Assembly (NCBI GenBank): GCA_004552395.1
Contig: SFOK01000063.1
Coordinates: forward strand, 1 to 9,993
Origin: Bacteroidales bacterium
GTDB taxonomy: Bacteria > Bacteroidota > Bacteroidia > Bacteroidales > Muribaculaceae
Direction of reading: 5' to 3'
Length of the DNA stretch: 9,993 bases
The translations under genes and the position numbers were made by a program. Position 1 is the first letter of the stretch. Each line of letters starts with the position of its first letter. The notes beneath the pieces were generated by a model. That model saw only the letters and a list, made by a program, of their open reading frames with translations. It made no database searches and was not told the origin of the DNA. This document shows, in pieces, positions 1 through 5,513 of the stretch.

Positions 1-66
1 AAAAATGCGGCCTGTGTACAGCGCGAAATGGCCGTAAAATTAATCCTCCGTGAAATAGAAGTATGA
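1..66 (+). CDS. C-terminal end of an upstream gene (partial)
   Basis: Frame 1 is open from the window edge to a TGA at 64-66 and encodes about 21 residues ending in a charged, helix-like stretch (QREMAVKLILREIEV). The other two forward frames close earlier, at about 37 and 53. The next start follows 21 bases after this stop, the tight spacing seen across the window. Too little is visible to name a function, and a competing frame cannot be excluded. Confidence 0.4.
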   Translation, partial: KNAACVQREMAVKLILREIEV

Positions 67-87
67 ACCCCCAAAATAAAAAACATT

Positions 88-288
88 ATGACAAAGACAA
101 ACGCGGTCGAAATAGCCCGCAAGAGGCTTGAAAACACAGCCTACGAAATCGATGCCAAATACGGCATAGAAATCCACTCGGTACACTTCACGGTCGTTAC
201 CTCCGAGGACGACCCCAAACCCCACATCTCGGCTCGGCTGTGTTACACGGACACCCGCGACGAGCAGGTATCAACCACACGCGAATAA
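88..288 (+). CDS. Small hypothetical phage protein (66 aa)
   Basis: This is a 66-residue charged protein that I do not recognise. The N-terminal half looks helical (ARKRLENTAYEIDAKYGI). The centre has an alternating hydrophobic pattern (IHSVHFTVVTSE) that could be a beta strand. There is no signal peptide, membrane segment or Cys/His cluster. The ATG follows an AT-rich leader without a Shine-Dalgarno sequence, as is usual for Bacteroidetes. The stop lies five bases before the ATG of the MazG-like gene, so the two are probably cotranscribed. That it is a real gene rests on spacing, strand and reasonable composition rather than on a known family. Confidence 0.6.
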   Translation: MTKTNAVEIARKRLENTAYEIDAKYGIEIHSVHFTVVTSEDDPKPHISARLCYTDTRDEQVSTTRE

Positions 289-293
289 CAGGT

Positions 294-596
294 ATGGACG
301 CAGACAAAGTAATCATCTACCGACAAGCCCTCGACCAATACGGGTTCACAGCCCAAAAGGAAATGGTCTTCGAGGAAACAGGCGAGCTGCAAAACGCCCT
401 TGCCAAGTTCATTCGCGGGCGCGGTACGCAAAAGGCCGTAATTACCGAGCTTGCAGACGTTTCCATTATGGTTGAGCAGATGGCTCGGCTGTTCGGACAG
501 GAGGACTTCGCGGCTGAAAAGGAACGTAAGCTGAATAGGCTCGCCCGCCGCCTCGGAACCACAAACGGTAATAAATCAAACAGGAAAAAGCGATGA
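294..596 (+). CDS. MazG-like nucleotide pyrophosphohydrolase
   Basis: This 100-aa protein has the metal-binding signature of the all-alpha NTP pyrophosphohydrolase (MazG) family. The first acidic motif is EETGE (E27, E28, E31) and the second is ELADV (E52, D55), 21 residues apart as in the family. A helical tail (KERKLNRLARRL) and a basic C-terminus follow. Family members cleave NTPs or dNTPs to the monophosphate plus pyrophosphate. Phage copies are thought to tune nucleotide pools or alarmones, but the substrate cannot be read from sequence. I chose the ATG at 294 rather than an upstream GTG at 240, because 240 would overlap the preceding gene and add an unrelated N-terminus. The stop overlaps the next start (ATGA). 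Confidence 0.8.
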   Translation: MDADKVIIYRQALDQYGFTAQKEMVFEETGELQNALAKFIRGRGTQKAVITELADVSIMVEQMARLFGQEDFAAEKERKLNRLARRLGTTNGNKSNRKKR

Positions 597-934
597 ACGA
601 ACTGACCGCAGGGGTATACCCCCTCGCTCCCGACTGCAAGGCTTTCGTGCGAGGAGGGCAAGTGATAGTGTCAAAGAAGCGTAACACTGTTGACGTTACA
701 CCCCGCTGCCGCAACTGCAAGCACTTCGGCAAGGGACACAGCCTATACAACCAACGGCAAGACAGCCCTGTATGCTTCGCCCGTCCCAAGGAAAACGGCA
801 GAATGAATGGCTACGCCGCTGACGTGTGCGCACAAAAACGCTATTATGCCACACAGGGGCAATTCCGCGCCTGTAATAAATACGCCCCAAAAGACCCCGA
901 CAATGGAAAGACGACAGATAGTCCGAGCCGCTGA
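593..934 (+). CDS. Cys-rich CRxCxH small protein, possible zinc binder
   Basis: This 113-aa protein has a CRNCKH knuckle (C39, C42, H44) followed by C61, C79 and C94, a spacing that could hold one structural metal ion. The first 38 residues are metal-free and include C15 and a short hydrophobic strand (GGQVIV). The start overlaps the MazG-like stop as ATGA, which suggests translational coupling. An AGGA about ten bases upstream is one of the few Shine-Dalgarno-like sequences in the window. A second CRxCxH protein lies at 8540-8758 in the head module. The function is unknown. A small nucleic-acid-binding zinc protein is one possibility, by inference only. Confidence 0.7.
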   Translation: MNELTAGVYPLAPDCKAFVRGGQVIVSKKRNTVDVTPRCRNCKHFGKGHSLYNQRQDSPVCFARPKENGRMNGYAADVCAQKRYYATQGQFRACNKYAPKDPDNGKTTDSPSR

Positions 935-1151
935 ACAATGGCTTCAAAAAGACCTCACGAACCGCGCCAACTTCGTGCTGATGTCCGAGAGTGAGGCAGA
1001 CGGCCACGGCCACGGCTCGGCCACAATAGGCGGCAACCCCGCACTGATGATAGACAGCCTCGCCAACGCTATGTTGAAAGACCCTGCGGTCGCCCACATA
1101 GTCGCGGACGCTGTGGAGGCGTACAACGCCGAAAAGATACAGATGAATTAA
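903..1151 (+). CDS. Small hypothetical phage protein (82 aa)
   Basis: This 82-aa protein is not one I recognise. It has two helix-like stretches, MERRQIVRAAEQWLQKD and a C-terminal one rich in Ala and Asp (AVAHIVADAVEAYNAEK). A His/Gly run (DGHGHGS, about residues 33-39) separates them. The chosen ATG at 903 overlaps the upstream gene by 32 bases in another frame. The frame stays open upstream to 807, but that part runs inside the conserved Cys-rich gene and reads as shadow. No membrane segment or catalytic motif is visible. It is probably cotranscribed with its neighbours. Confidence 0.6.
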   Translation: MERRQIVRAAEQWLQKDLTNRANFVLMSESEADGHGHGSATIGGNPALMIDSLANAMLKDPAVAHIVADAVEAYNAEKIQMN

Positions 1152-1172
1152 CCCCATAAACAACAACCAACT

Positions 1173-1541
1173 ATGCCAAACTACGGTATCAAAATCGACC
1201 TCCTCAAATTGCGAGGTGCGAGTGTGCGCAACATACAGGGGCGCACCGCAACGAAGCGTTGCCTCATTATCCCTGTTGACGAGTGTGACGGTATGTTCCT
1301 CGGTGAAAAGGGCTGTTATCTTTCGCTCACGGCGATTGAAATGCAGAACCCGCAGTATAACGACACTCACTGCATTAAGCCCGACATACCCCGCGAGAAG
1401 CGCGAGGCAATGACGAAAGAGGAACAGAACGCTATCCCCATTGTGGGAGGCCTCCACGCGATAGAAGTAAAGCAGCCCACAATGCAAGTAAACGGCACAA
1501 TGGGGGCTGACGCTTTCGCCGACGAAGATCTGCCGTTCTAA
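1173..1541 (+). CDS. Hypothetical protein with SSB-like acidic C-terminal tip
   Basis: This 122-aa protein has a body rich in predicted beta strands (residues about 5-60 and 86-100) and four cysteines (C30, C38, C48, C67). The C-terminus is a flexible linker ending in ADEDLPF. That tail closely resembles the DDDIPF/DDDLPF tip with which bacterial single-stranded DNA-binding proteins recruit repair and replication partners. The body does not read as a normal SSB OB fold to me, so two options remain: a divergent phage ssDNA-binding protein, or an unrelated protein that uses the tip to dock on host SSB-interacting proteins. The tail sequence is observed; its role is inferred. The gene follows 21 bases after the previous stop, behind an A-rich leader. 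Confidence 0.7.
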   Translation: MPNYGIKIDLLKLRGASVRNIQGRTATKRCLIIPVDECDGMFLGEKGCYLSLTAIEMQNPQYNDTHCIKPDIPREKREAMTKEEQNAIPIVGGLHAIEVKQPTMQVNGTMGADAFADEDLPF

Positions 1542-1556
1542 ACCTCAATCCTCACA

Positions 1557-1609
1557 GGCGGGACAGCAAAGACCGCCGACAGGGGGAGCGCAATGCTCCC
1601 CGTTTGTCG
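1557..1609 (+). other. Two tandem stem-loops in the gap before the nuclease gene
   Basis: The first stem pairs GGCGG (1557-1561) with CCGCC (1573-1577) across an 11-base loop. The second and stronger one pairs GGGGAGC (1583-1589) with GCTCCCC (1595-1601) around loop GCAAT. It is extended by CGACA (1577-1581) with TGTCG (1605-1609) across a small internal loop. The two share base 1577, so their outer pairs compete. The following bases (TCTTACG) are not a clean U tract, so this may be a weak terminator, an RNA-processing or stability element, or a translational block. An in-frame ATG at 1593 lies in the second loop and is unlikely to be used. Confidence 0.4.
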
Positions 1610-1649
1610 TCTTACGCGATTTGCGCCCGTATGTCAACCCGAAAAGAGT

Positions 1650-2024
1650 ATGAATAACCAATCTAACGTCTCAAAGCGCAAAACGCGACAGACGGCGAAT
1701 CAGCAAAAATTAACTGACTTGTTTACGTCGATAGTCAAGGCCGACATCGGCGAAACCTGTGTCAAGGAGTACAGGTTCCACCCGCAGCGCAGGTGGCGTT
1801 TCGACTATGCGCTGCCCGAACATAAGATAGCCCTCGAAGTGGAGGGCGGCGTGTGGACGGGCGGGCGGCACACGTCCCCGAAAGGCTTTCTCAACGACAT
1901 GGAAAAGTACAACACAGCCACGCTCATGGGCTGGCGGGTGTTCCGCACGACCCCCGAAGAACTTGTGCGCTCGGCCACGCTGAACCTGTTGCGACAGGCC
2001 ATATCGGGTGAGTTACAGAGCTGA
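1650..2024 (+). CDS. Small PD-(D/E)XK endonuclease, Vsr/DUF559-like
   Basis: This 124-aa protein has a basic N-terminus (residues 1-20) followed by a compact nuclease core. Visible active-site candidates are E40 in the first helix, D52 (RFDYA), and E63 and E65 (EVEGG), the acidic pattern of PD-(D/E)XK nucleases. The later segment (FLNDMEKYN, then GWRVFR and TPEEL) has the layout of Vsr-like and DUF559 small endonucleases. Such phage nucleases are variously tied to recombination, mismatch or junction processing, or restriction; the specific job is not visible. The ATG at 1650 was chosen over an in-frame ATG at 1593 because the latter lies inside a hairpin and gives a low-quality N-terminus. 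The gene is followed by a new promoter, so it is not obviously in one unit with the methyltransferase. Confidence 0.75.
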   Translation: MNNQSNVSKRKTRQTANQQKLTDLFTSIVKADIGETCVKEYRFHPQRRWRFDYALPEHKIALEVEGGVWTGGRHTSPKGFLNDMEKYNTATLMGWRVFRTTPEELVRSATLNLLRQAISGELQS

Positions 2025-2025
2025 C

Positions 2026-2044
2026 AGGGCTATTTTTATGCCCT
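2026..2044 (+). terminator. Weak hairpin after the nuclease gene
   Basis: AGGGC (2026-2030) can pair with GCCCT (2040-2044) across an AT-rich nine-base loop, starting one base after the nuclease stop codon. The stem has only five pairs and no U tract follows. It sits just upstream of a promoter, where a transcript end would make sense, but the structure alone is weak evidence. Confidence 0.25.
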
Positions 2045-2051
2045 CACCCTG

Positions 2052-2082
2052 TTTACTTTATAAACATTATTTGCTAACTTTG
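2052..2082 (+). promoter_or_regulatory. Bacteroidetes-type promoter driving the SAM cassette and packaging genes
   Basis: TAACTTTG at 2075-2082 matches the Bacteroidetes -7 element TAnnTTTG exactly. TTTA at 2052-2055 matches the -33 element TTTG at three of four bases, with a 19-base spacer inside the usual 19-21. Transcription should begin around 2088-2092, leaving a leader of only about 10-14 bases before the ATG at 2102. A leader that short has no room for a SAM riboswitch, so feedback by SAM at this site is unlikely. It is the only full match to the -7 element that I found in a gap on the + strand. Confidence 0.7.
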
Positions 2083-2101
2083 CAATTAAAATCAGTACAA
2101 T

Positions 2102-3142
2102 ATGATTGAATTTTCTGAATATGTGTCGCTCGGACACCCCGACAAGGTGGCCGACTATATCAGTCAATACCTCCTCGACCGATACATAGAGCGCGACCCG
2201 AACACCCGTTATGCGGTGGAGGTGCAAATCAAAGGCCACAGGGCTGTCCTCGGCGGCGAGGTGTCCTCGGCTGTCAAGTTCACGCCCCGCGAGATAAACA
2301 ACTTCGTCTGCGAGGCTGTGAACGAAATCGGCTATACCCGCGCCTATCAAGACAAGTGGGGTGCGGAAAACACTATCTGCGGCGATGACATCAACGTGCA
2401 GGAATACATAAGCCAACAGTCCCCCGACATCGCACAGGGGCTTGACGGGTGGGGCGACCAAGGCATCTTCTTCGGTATGGCAACCCCCGACCGCATGACC
2501 TACGGAATGCCCTATGACCACACGCTCGCAAAGGAGCTGTGCAAAGGGCTGTTTGAAAGCGGCCTCGGCGGGCTTGACATCAAGACACAGATCGTTACCA
2601 ACGGCGGCTTCCCTGTGAAAATCATCGTGGCGATCCCCCTCGACCCCGACAGAGGCACGATAACCCCCGAACAGGTAGAGAAGTATGTCCGCTGCCGTGT
2701 CAGCAGTCCGAAGCCCTACGAGGTTATTGTCAACGGCACAGGCCGCTATGTTAAGCACGGCACAATAGCCGACTGCGGCACAACAGGCCGCAAGCTCGCT
2801 GTGGACTTCTACGGGGGTAACTGCCACATCGGGGGCGGCTCTCCGTGGACGAAAGACGGGAGCAAGGCCGACCTCGCGCTCAACCTCGTTGCCCGTCGCC
2901 TCGCCAAGAACTATACCGAAAAGCTGGGCGAGACGACATACACCCGCCTCGCCTGTTGTATCGGCAAGCGTGATGTGGATTTCTGTGTCACTGACAGCGC
3001 GGGCAACGTCGTGGCCAAGGGCGTTATGCCGCTCAACCCTGCCGAGGTAATTCGTGAACTTAAACTCGACACCCCCTGCTACGCTTCTATGTGCCGCTGG
3101 GGGCTGTTCGGCGAATTTCAAAAAGATAAACCGTGGGAATAA
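2102..3142 (+). CDS. metK: Compact S-adenosylmethionine synthetase (methionine adenosyltransferase)
   Basis: This 346-aa MetK homologue would make SAM from methionine and ATP in the cytoplasm. MetK landmarks run in order: SLGHPDKVAD (H12, D14, K15), VEVQIKG (E40), GGE (E53), QSPDI (Q106), GDQG (D119), LDIKTQ (D159, K161), NGTGRY (R215), DCGTTGRK (D224, R230, K231), and GGG...KDGSKAD (K251, K255, D257). These align with the known substrate and metal ligands of the E. coli enzyme, so it looks catalytically intact. It is about 40 residues shorter than E. coli MetK. Most visibly, the loop between Q106 and D119 is 13 residues rather than about 20, which shortens the active-site gate. A PWE near the end matches the family's C-terminal FPWE. 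It is first behind the promoter, and the methyltransferase ATG shares its stop codon's last base. This is a phage copy, not the host housekeeping gene. Confidence 0.9.
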   Translation: MIEFSEYVSLGHPDKVADYISQYLLDRYIERDPNTRYAVEVQIKGHRAVLGGEVSSAVKFTPREINNFVCEAVNEIGYTRAYQDKWGAENTICGDDINVQEYISQQSPDIAQGLDGWGDQGIFFGMATPDRMTYGMPYDHTLAKELCKGLFESGLGGLDIKTQIVTNGGFPVKIIVAIPLDPDRGTITPEQVEKYVRCRVSSPKPYEVIVNGTGRYVKHGTIADCGTTGRKLAVDFYGGNCHIGGGSPWTKDGSKADLALNLVARRLAKNYTEKLGETTYTRLACCIGKRDVDFCVTDSAGNVVAKGVMPLNPAEVIRELKLDTPCYASMCRWGLFGEFQKDKPWE

Positions 3143-4704
3143 TGCAGACCGAAGAAGTAAAACTCAGCCAAGTAACCGTCAACAGTGCGAACCCCCGTAC
3201 CATTAGCAAGGAGAAGTTCGACAAGCTCATAAACAGCATACTCGTCCTCCCGAAGATGTTGGAGCTGCGCCCTGTTGTCACGGACGACGCAATGGTTGCC
3301 CTCGGTGGCAATATGCGTTACAGGGCGTTGTCGGCCATATCCGATATGAGCCTCGACGAAATCAGCAGCCGCCTCGGGGCTATGCGAGATTTTCAGAAGA
3401 AAACCGAGGCCGAGCGCAACACCCTGTTAGCCTATTGGGACGGGTGGAAACAGAACCCCGTCGTGCCGATTGTCAAGGCGAGCAGCCTGTCGGCACAGGA
3501 GCAGCGCGAGTTCATCATCAAGGACAATGTGGGCTACGGCGAATGGGACATGGATATGCTCGCCAACGAATGGCCAGCAGAAGACCTCGACGATTGGGGG
3601 CTTGACGTGTGGCAAGACCCGAAAGACGGAGAGGCCGGCTCGGGCATGGAAACCAACAGCGCGAAAGAGGGGTCAAAGGACGGCTCGTTGAGTGAGCGGT
3701 TCGTCGTCCCCCCGTTCTCTATCCTCGACACCCGCAAGGGCTATTGGCAAGCCCGCAAAAAGCTGTGGCGGGACATTATCGGGGACATGGGAGAGAGCCG
3801 CAACGACACGCTGATAACCTCTCCCGAAATTAAGTATAAAGACCTGTACCTCAAGACCCGCAAGCACCGCGAGGAACTGGGCATAACATTCGTCGAATAC
3901 CTCGACAAATATGTGTCCGACGAGGTAAAGGAGCGCGAGGCTTCAAAGGTGCTGTCGGCGGGCGTGTCCCTGTTAGATCCTGTTATGTCCGAAATCGTCT
4001 GCAAGTGGTTCGGCACACAGGGCTGCAAGACCTTTGACTGCTTCGCGGGCGATAGCGTGTTCGGCTATGTGTCGGCCTACCTCGGCAACGAGTTTACAGG
4101 CGTTGAACTGCGCCCCGAACAGGCCGAAATCAATAACGCCCGTGTGGAGGGTATGTCAGCCCGCTATATCAACGACGACGGACAGAACGTCGGCAAGCAC
4201 ATAGCGGCCAACAGCCAAGACCTCCTGTTCAGCTGTCCCCCATATTTCGACCTCGAAGTGTATAGCGACCTCCCCAACGACGCTTCCAACCAAGGCTCAT
4301 ACGAGGACTTCATCGGCATACTTCGCAACGCTTTCACGGCGGCTCTCGGCTGCTTGAAAGACGACCGATTTGCCGTGATTGTAGTCGGCGACGTGCGCAA
4401 TAAGAAAACAGGATGTTACTACGACTTCTGCGGCGATATCAAGCGCATATTCCGCGACAACGGGGCTGAGCTGTATAACGAAATAATCCTCGTCGAAACG
4501 GGCGCGTCAACAGCCCTGCGGGCTGGGCGGTACATGGAGAGCCGCAAGGTCGCCAAGATGCACCAAAATATCCTCGTGTTCTATAAGGGCAACACCAAGA
4601 ACATCAAGTCTAACTTCCCCAAGATTGAGTATGCAAGCGAAGATTTGGAACAATTCCGCATGGATTCGGGAAACGAACCCGACGGAGATACGGAGCAAGT
4701 ATGA
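3142..4704 (+). CDS. ParB-like / DNA methyltransferase fusion protein
   Basis: This is a 520-aa two-part protein. Residues about 5-150 resemble ParB/sulfiredoxin-like domains, with LGGNMRYRAL (54-63) as the nucleotide-binding box and EFIIKDN further on. A linker (about 155-185) leads to a SAM-dependent DNA methyltransferase. The segment PFSILDTRKGYWQARK is common in phage ParB-methylases. Motif I is FDCFAGDSVFG (298-308) followed by FTGVELRPEQ, and motif IV is SCPPYFD (364-370), the S/N/D-PPY type of amino-methyltransferases (N6-adenine or N4-cytosine). The target sequence cannot be read. The likely role is modifying phage DNA against host restriction. ATG 3142 abuts the metK stop; a GTG at 3133 in the same frame is less likely. 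The gene sits between SAM-making and SAM-decarboxylating homologues, which suggests a shared SAM economy. Confidence 0.85.
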   Translation: MQTEEVKLSQVTVNSANPRTISKEKFDKLINSILVLPKMLELRPVVTDDAMVALGGNMRYRALSAISDMSLDEISSRLGAMRDFQKKTEAERNTLLAYWDGWKQNPVVPIVKASSLSAQEQREFIIKDNVGYGEWDMDMLANEWPAEDLDDWGLDVWQDPKDGEAGSGMETNSAKEGSKDGSLSERFVVPPFSILDTRKGYWQARKKLWRDIIGDMGESRNDTLITSPEIKYKDLYLKTRKHREELGITFVEYLDKYVSDEVKEREASKVLSAGVSLLDPVMSEIVCKWFGTQGCKTFDCFAGDSVFGYVSAYLGNEFTGVELRPEQAEINNARVEGMSARYINDDGQNVGKHIAANSQDLLFSCPPYFDLEVYSDLPNDASNQGSYEDFIGILRNAFTAALGCLKDDRFAVIVVGDVRNKKTGCYYDFCGDIKRIFRDNGAELYNEIILVETGASTALRAGRYMESRKVAKMHQNILVFYKGNTKNIKSNFPKIEYASEDLEQFRMDSGNEPDGDTEQV

Positions 4705-4912
4705 CGCTCTGTTGAAACAGGCGGGGTTCAATATTCTGTGCTTCACAGACCACCATTTCACGCCACAGGGTTACACGGCTCTGTGGCTGCTCACGGAGAG
4801 CCATTTCGCGGTACACACGTTCCCCGAATTTGGCCGCTCGTACATAGAGCTCTCGTCGTGCAACCTCGAATACTACCAAGCATTCCTAAAACTGACAGAG
4901 AACGATGAGTAA
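4631..4912 (+). CDS. speD: SpeD-like S-adenosylmethionine decarboxylase family proenzyme, short form
   Basis: This 93-aa protein carries the pyruvoyl-enzyme signature of prokaryotic AdoMet decarboxylase. ESH (E56-S57-H58) is the self-cleavage site, with S57 expected to become the pyruvoyl group, plus H62 (VHTFPEFG) and C77 (SSCN). The S-to-H spacing of 5 and H-to-C spacing of 15 equal those of the Thermotoga maritima enzyme (S63, H68, C83). Only 16 residues follow C77, where that enzyme has about 47, so the C-terminal strand and helix are missing. SpeD normally makes decarboxylated SAM for spermidine synthesis, and some homologues have shifted to arginine or ornithine, so the substrate is open. 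The ATG at 4631 overlaps the methyltransferase by 74 bases; no in-frame ATG follows before the conserved core. Its stop overlaps the small-terminase start by 8 bases. Confidence 0.85.
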   Translation: MQAKIWNNSAWIRETNPTEIRSKYDALLKQAGFNILCFTDHHFTPQGYTALWLLTESHFAVHTFPEFGRSYIELSSCNLEYYQAFLKLTENDE

Positions 4913-5507
4913 GGCACAATATCAGCGGCGCAACCAAGCGCGGCTTGCAAGGCTTGAAATCGTGTCGCAGCTATACCTCCGAGGGTACAGCGTCCGCAAG
5001 ATACGCGCCGAGGTTATGCGGCGGCTCGACCTCGCCACCTATTCGACGCAGACCGTCCACGCCGACATACGCCTGTTGTTACAGGAGTGGCACGATAGCC
5101 GATTGGAGAATGTCAACGACGCGCTCCAACTCGAACTGACCCGCATAGACGACACCATCTGCGAGCTGTGGGATCAATGGGAGAAGTCCAAGCAGGACTA
5201 TGTCAAGACCACCCGCAAGCGCAAGGGTGCGCCCGTGCGCAACAACAATAACCAACAGGGCGGCAACGGCGAACAACAGCCCCGACAGAACGAAATCCGC
5301 ACCCTGTACACCGAGGAAAACACAGCCGAGGTGCAGGGCCTCGGCAACCCAGCCTATATCGCGGAGATACGACAGCAGCTCGCGGAACGCCGTAAGTTGC
5401 TCGGCCTGTATTCAGCCGAGAAACGCGAGATTAAGACAATCGCCGAGGAAATAAGCCGCGAGGAATTGGAACAGGAACTGCGCCGCCTCGAACTAATAAC
5501 CGAATAG
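4905..5507 (+). CDS. Probable terminase small subunit
   Basis: This 200-aa protein lies directly before the large terminase, with a six-base gap. Residues 15-60 form a basic helix-turn-helix-like region (IVSQLYLRGYSVRKIRAEV, then TVHADIRLLLQEW) suited to DNA recognition. A helical middle (65-100) is followed by a disordered Asn/Gln/Gly linker (about 103-131). The C-terminal helix includes EIRQQLAERRKLLGLYSAEKRE; the RKLLGL-x-x-x-EK pattern is common near the end of small terminases. It should bind the packaging-initiation site and bring DNA to the large subunit. The start overlaps the speD-like gene by 8 bases, which couples late packaging to the SAM cassette. The assignment rests on position plus these motifs, since small terminases diverge widely. 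Confidence 0.75.
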   Translation: MSKAQYQRRNQARLARLEIVSQLYLRGYSVRKIRAEVMRRLDLATYSTQTVHADIRLLLQEWHDSRLENVNDALQLELTRIDDTICELWDQWEKSKQDYVKTTRKRKGAPVRNNNNQQGGNGEQQPRQNEIRTLYTEENTAEVQGLGNPAYIAEIRQQLAERRKLLGLYSAEKREIKTIAEEISREELEQELRRLELITE

Positions 5508-5513
5508 CCCCCT

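Noticed and set aside
696..1487. 263-aa open frame on the - strand across three small genes
   Set aside because: It runs antisense to several tightly spaced + strand genes, including the Cys-rich and SSB-tip proteins, and its translation is low-quality (Val/Arg/Cys-rich without motifs).
2083..2101. SAM riboswitch in front of metK
   Set aside because: The predicted leader is only about 10-14 bases, too short for any known SAM riboswitch class.
2036..3121. 361-aa open frame on the - strand opposite metK
   Set aside because: It is the antisense shadow of a well-conserved MetK frame in GC-biased codons. It has no recognisable domain, and all supported genes are on the + strand.
2102..3142. metK as a host housekeeping gene marking a prophage boundary
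   Set aside because: It is shorter than usual, overlaps the phage methyltransferase gene and is embedded in a phage operon with phage genes on both sides.
1650..4704. Restriction-modification pair made of the small nuclease and the ParB-methyltransferase
   Set aside because: metK and a promoter separate them, the nuclease has no visible target-recognition domain, and phages often carry such nucleases alone. Pairing is not supported.
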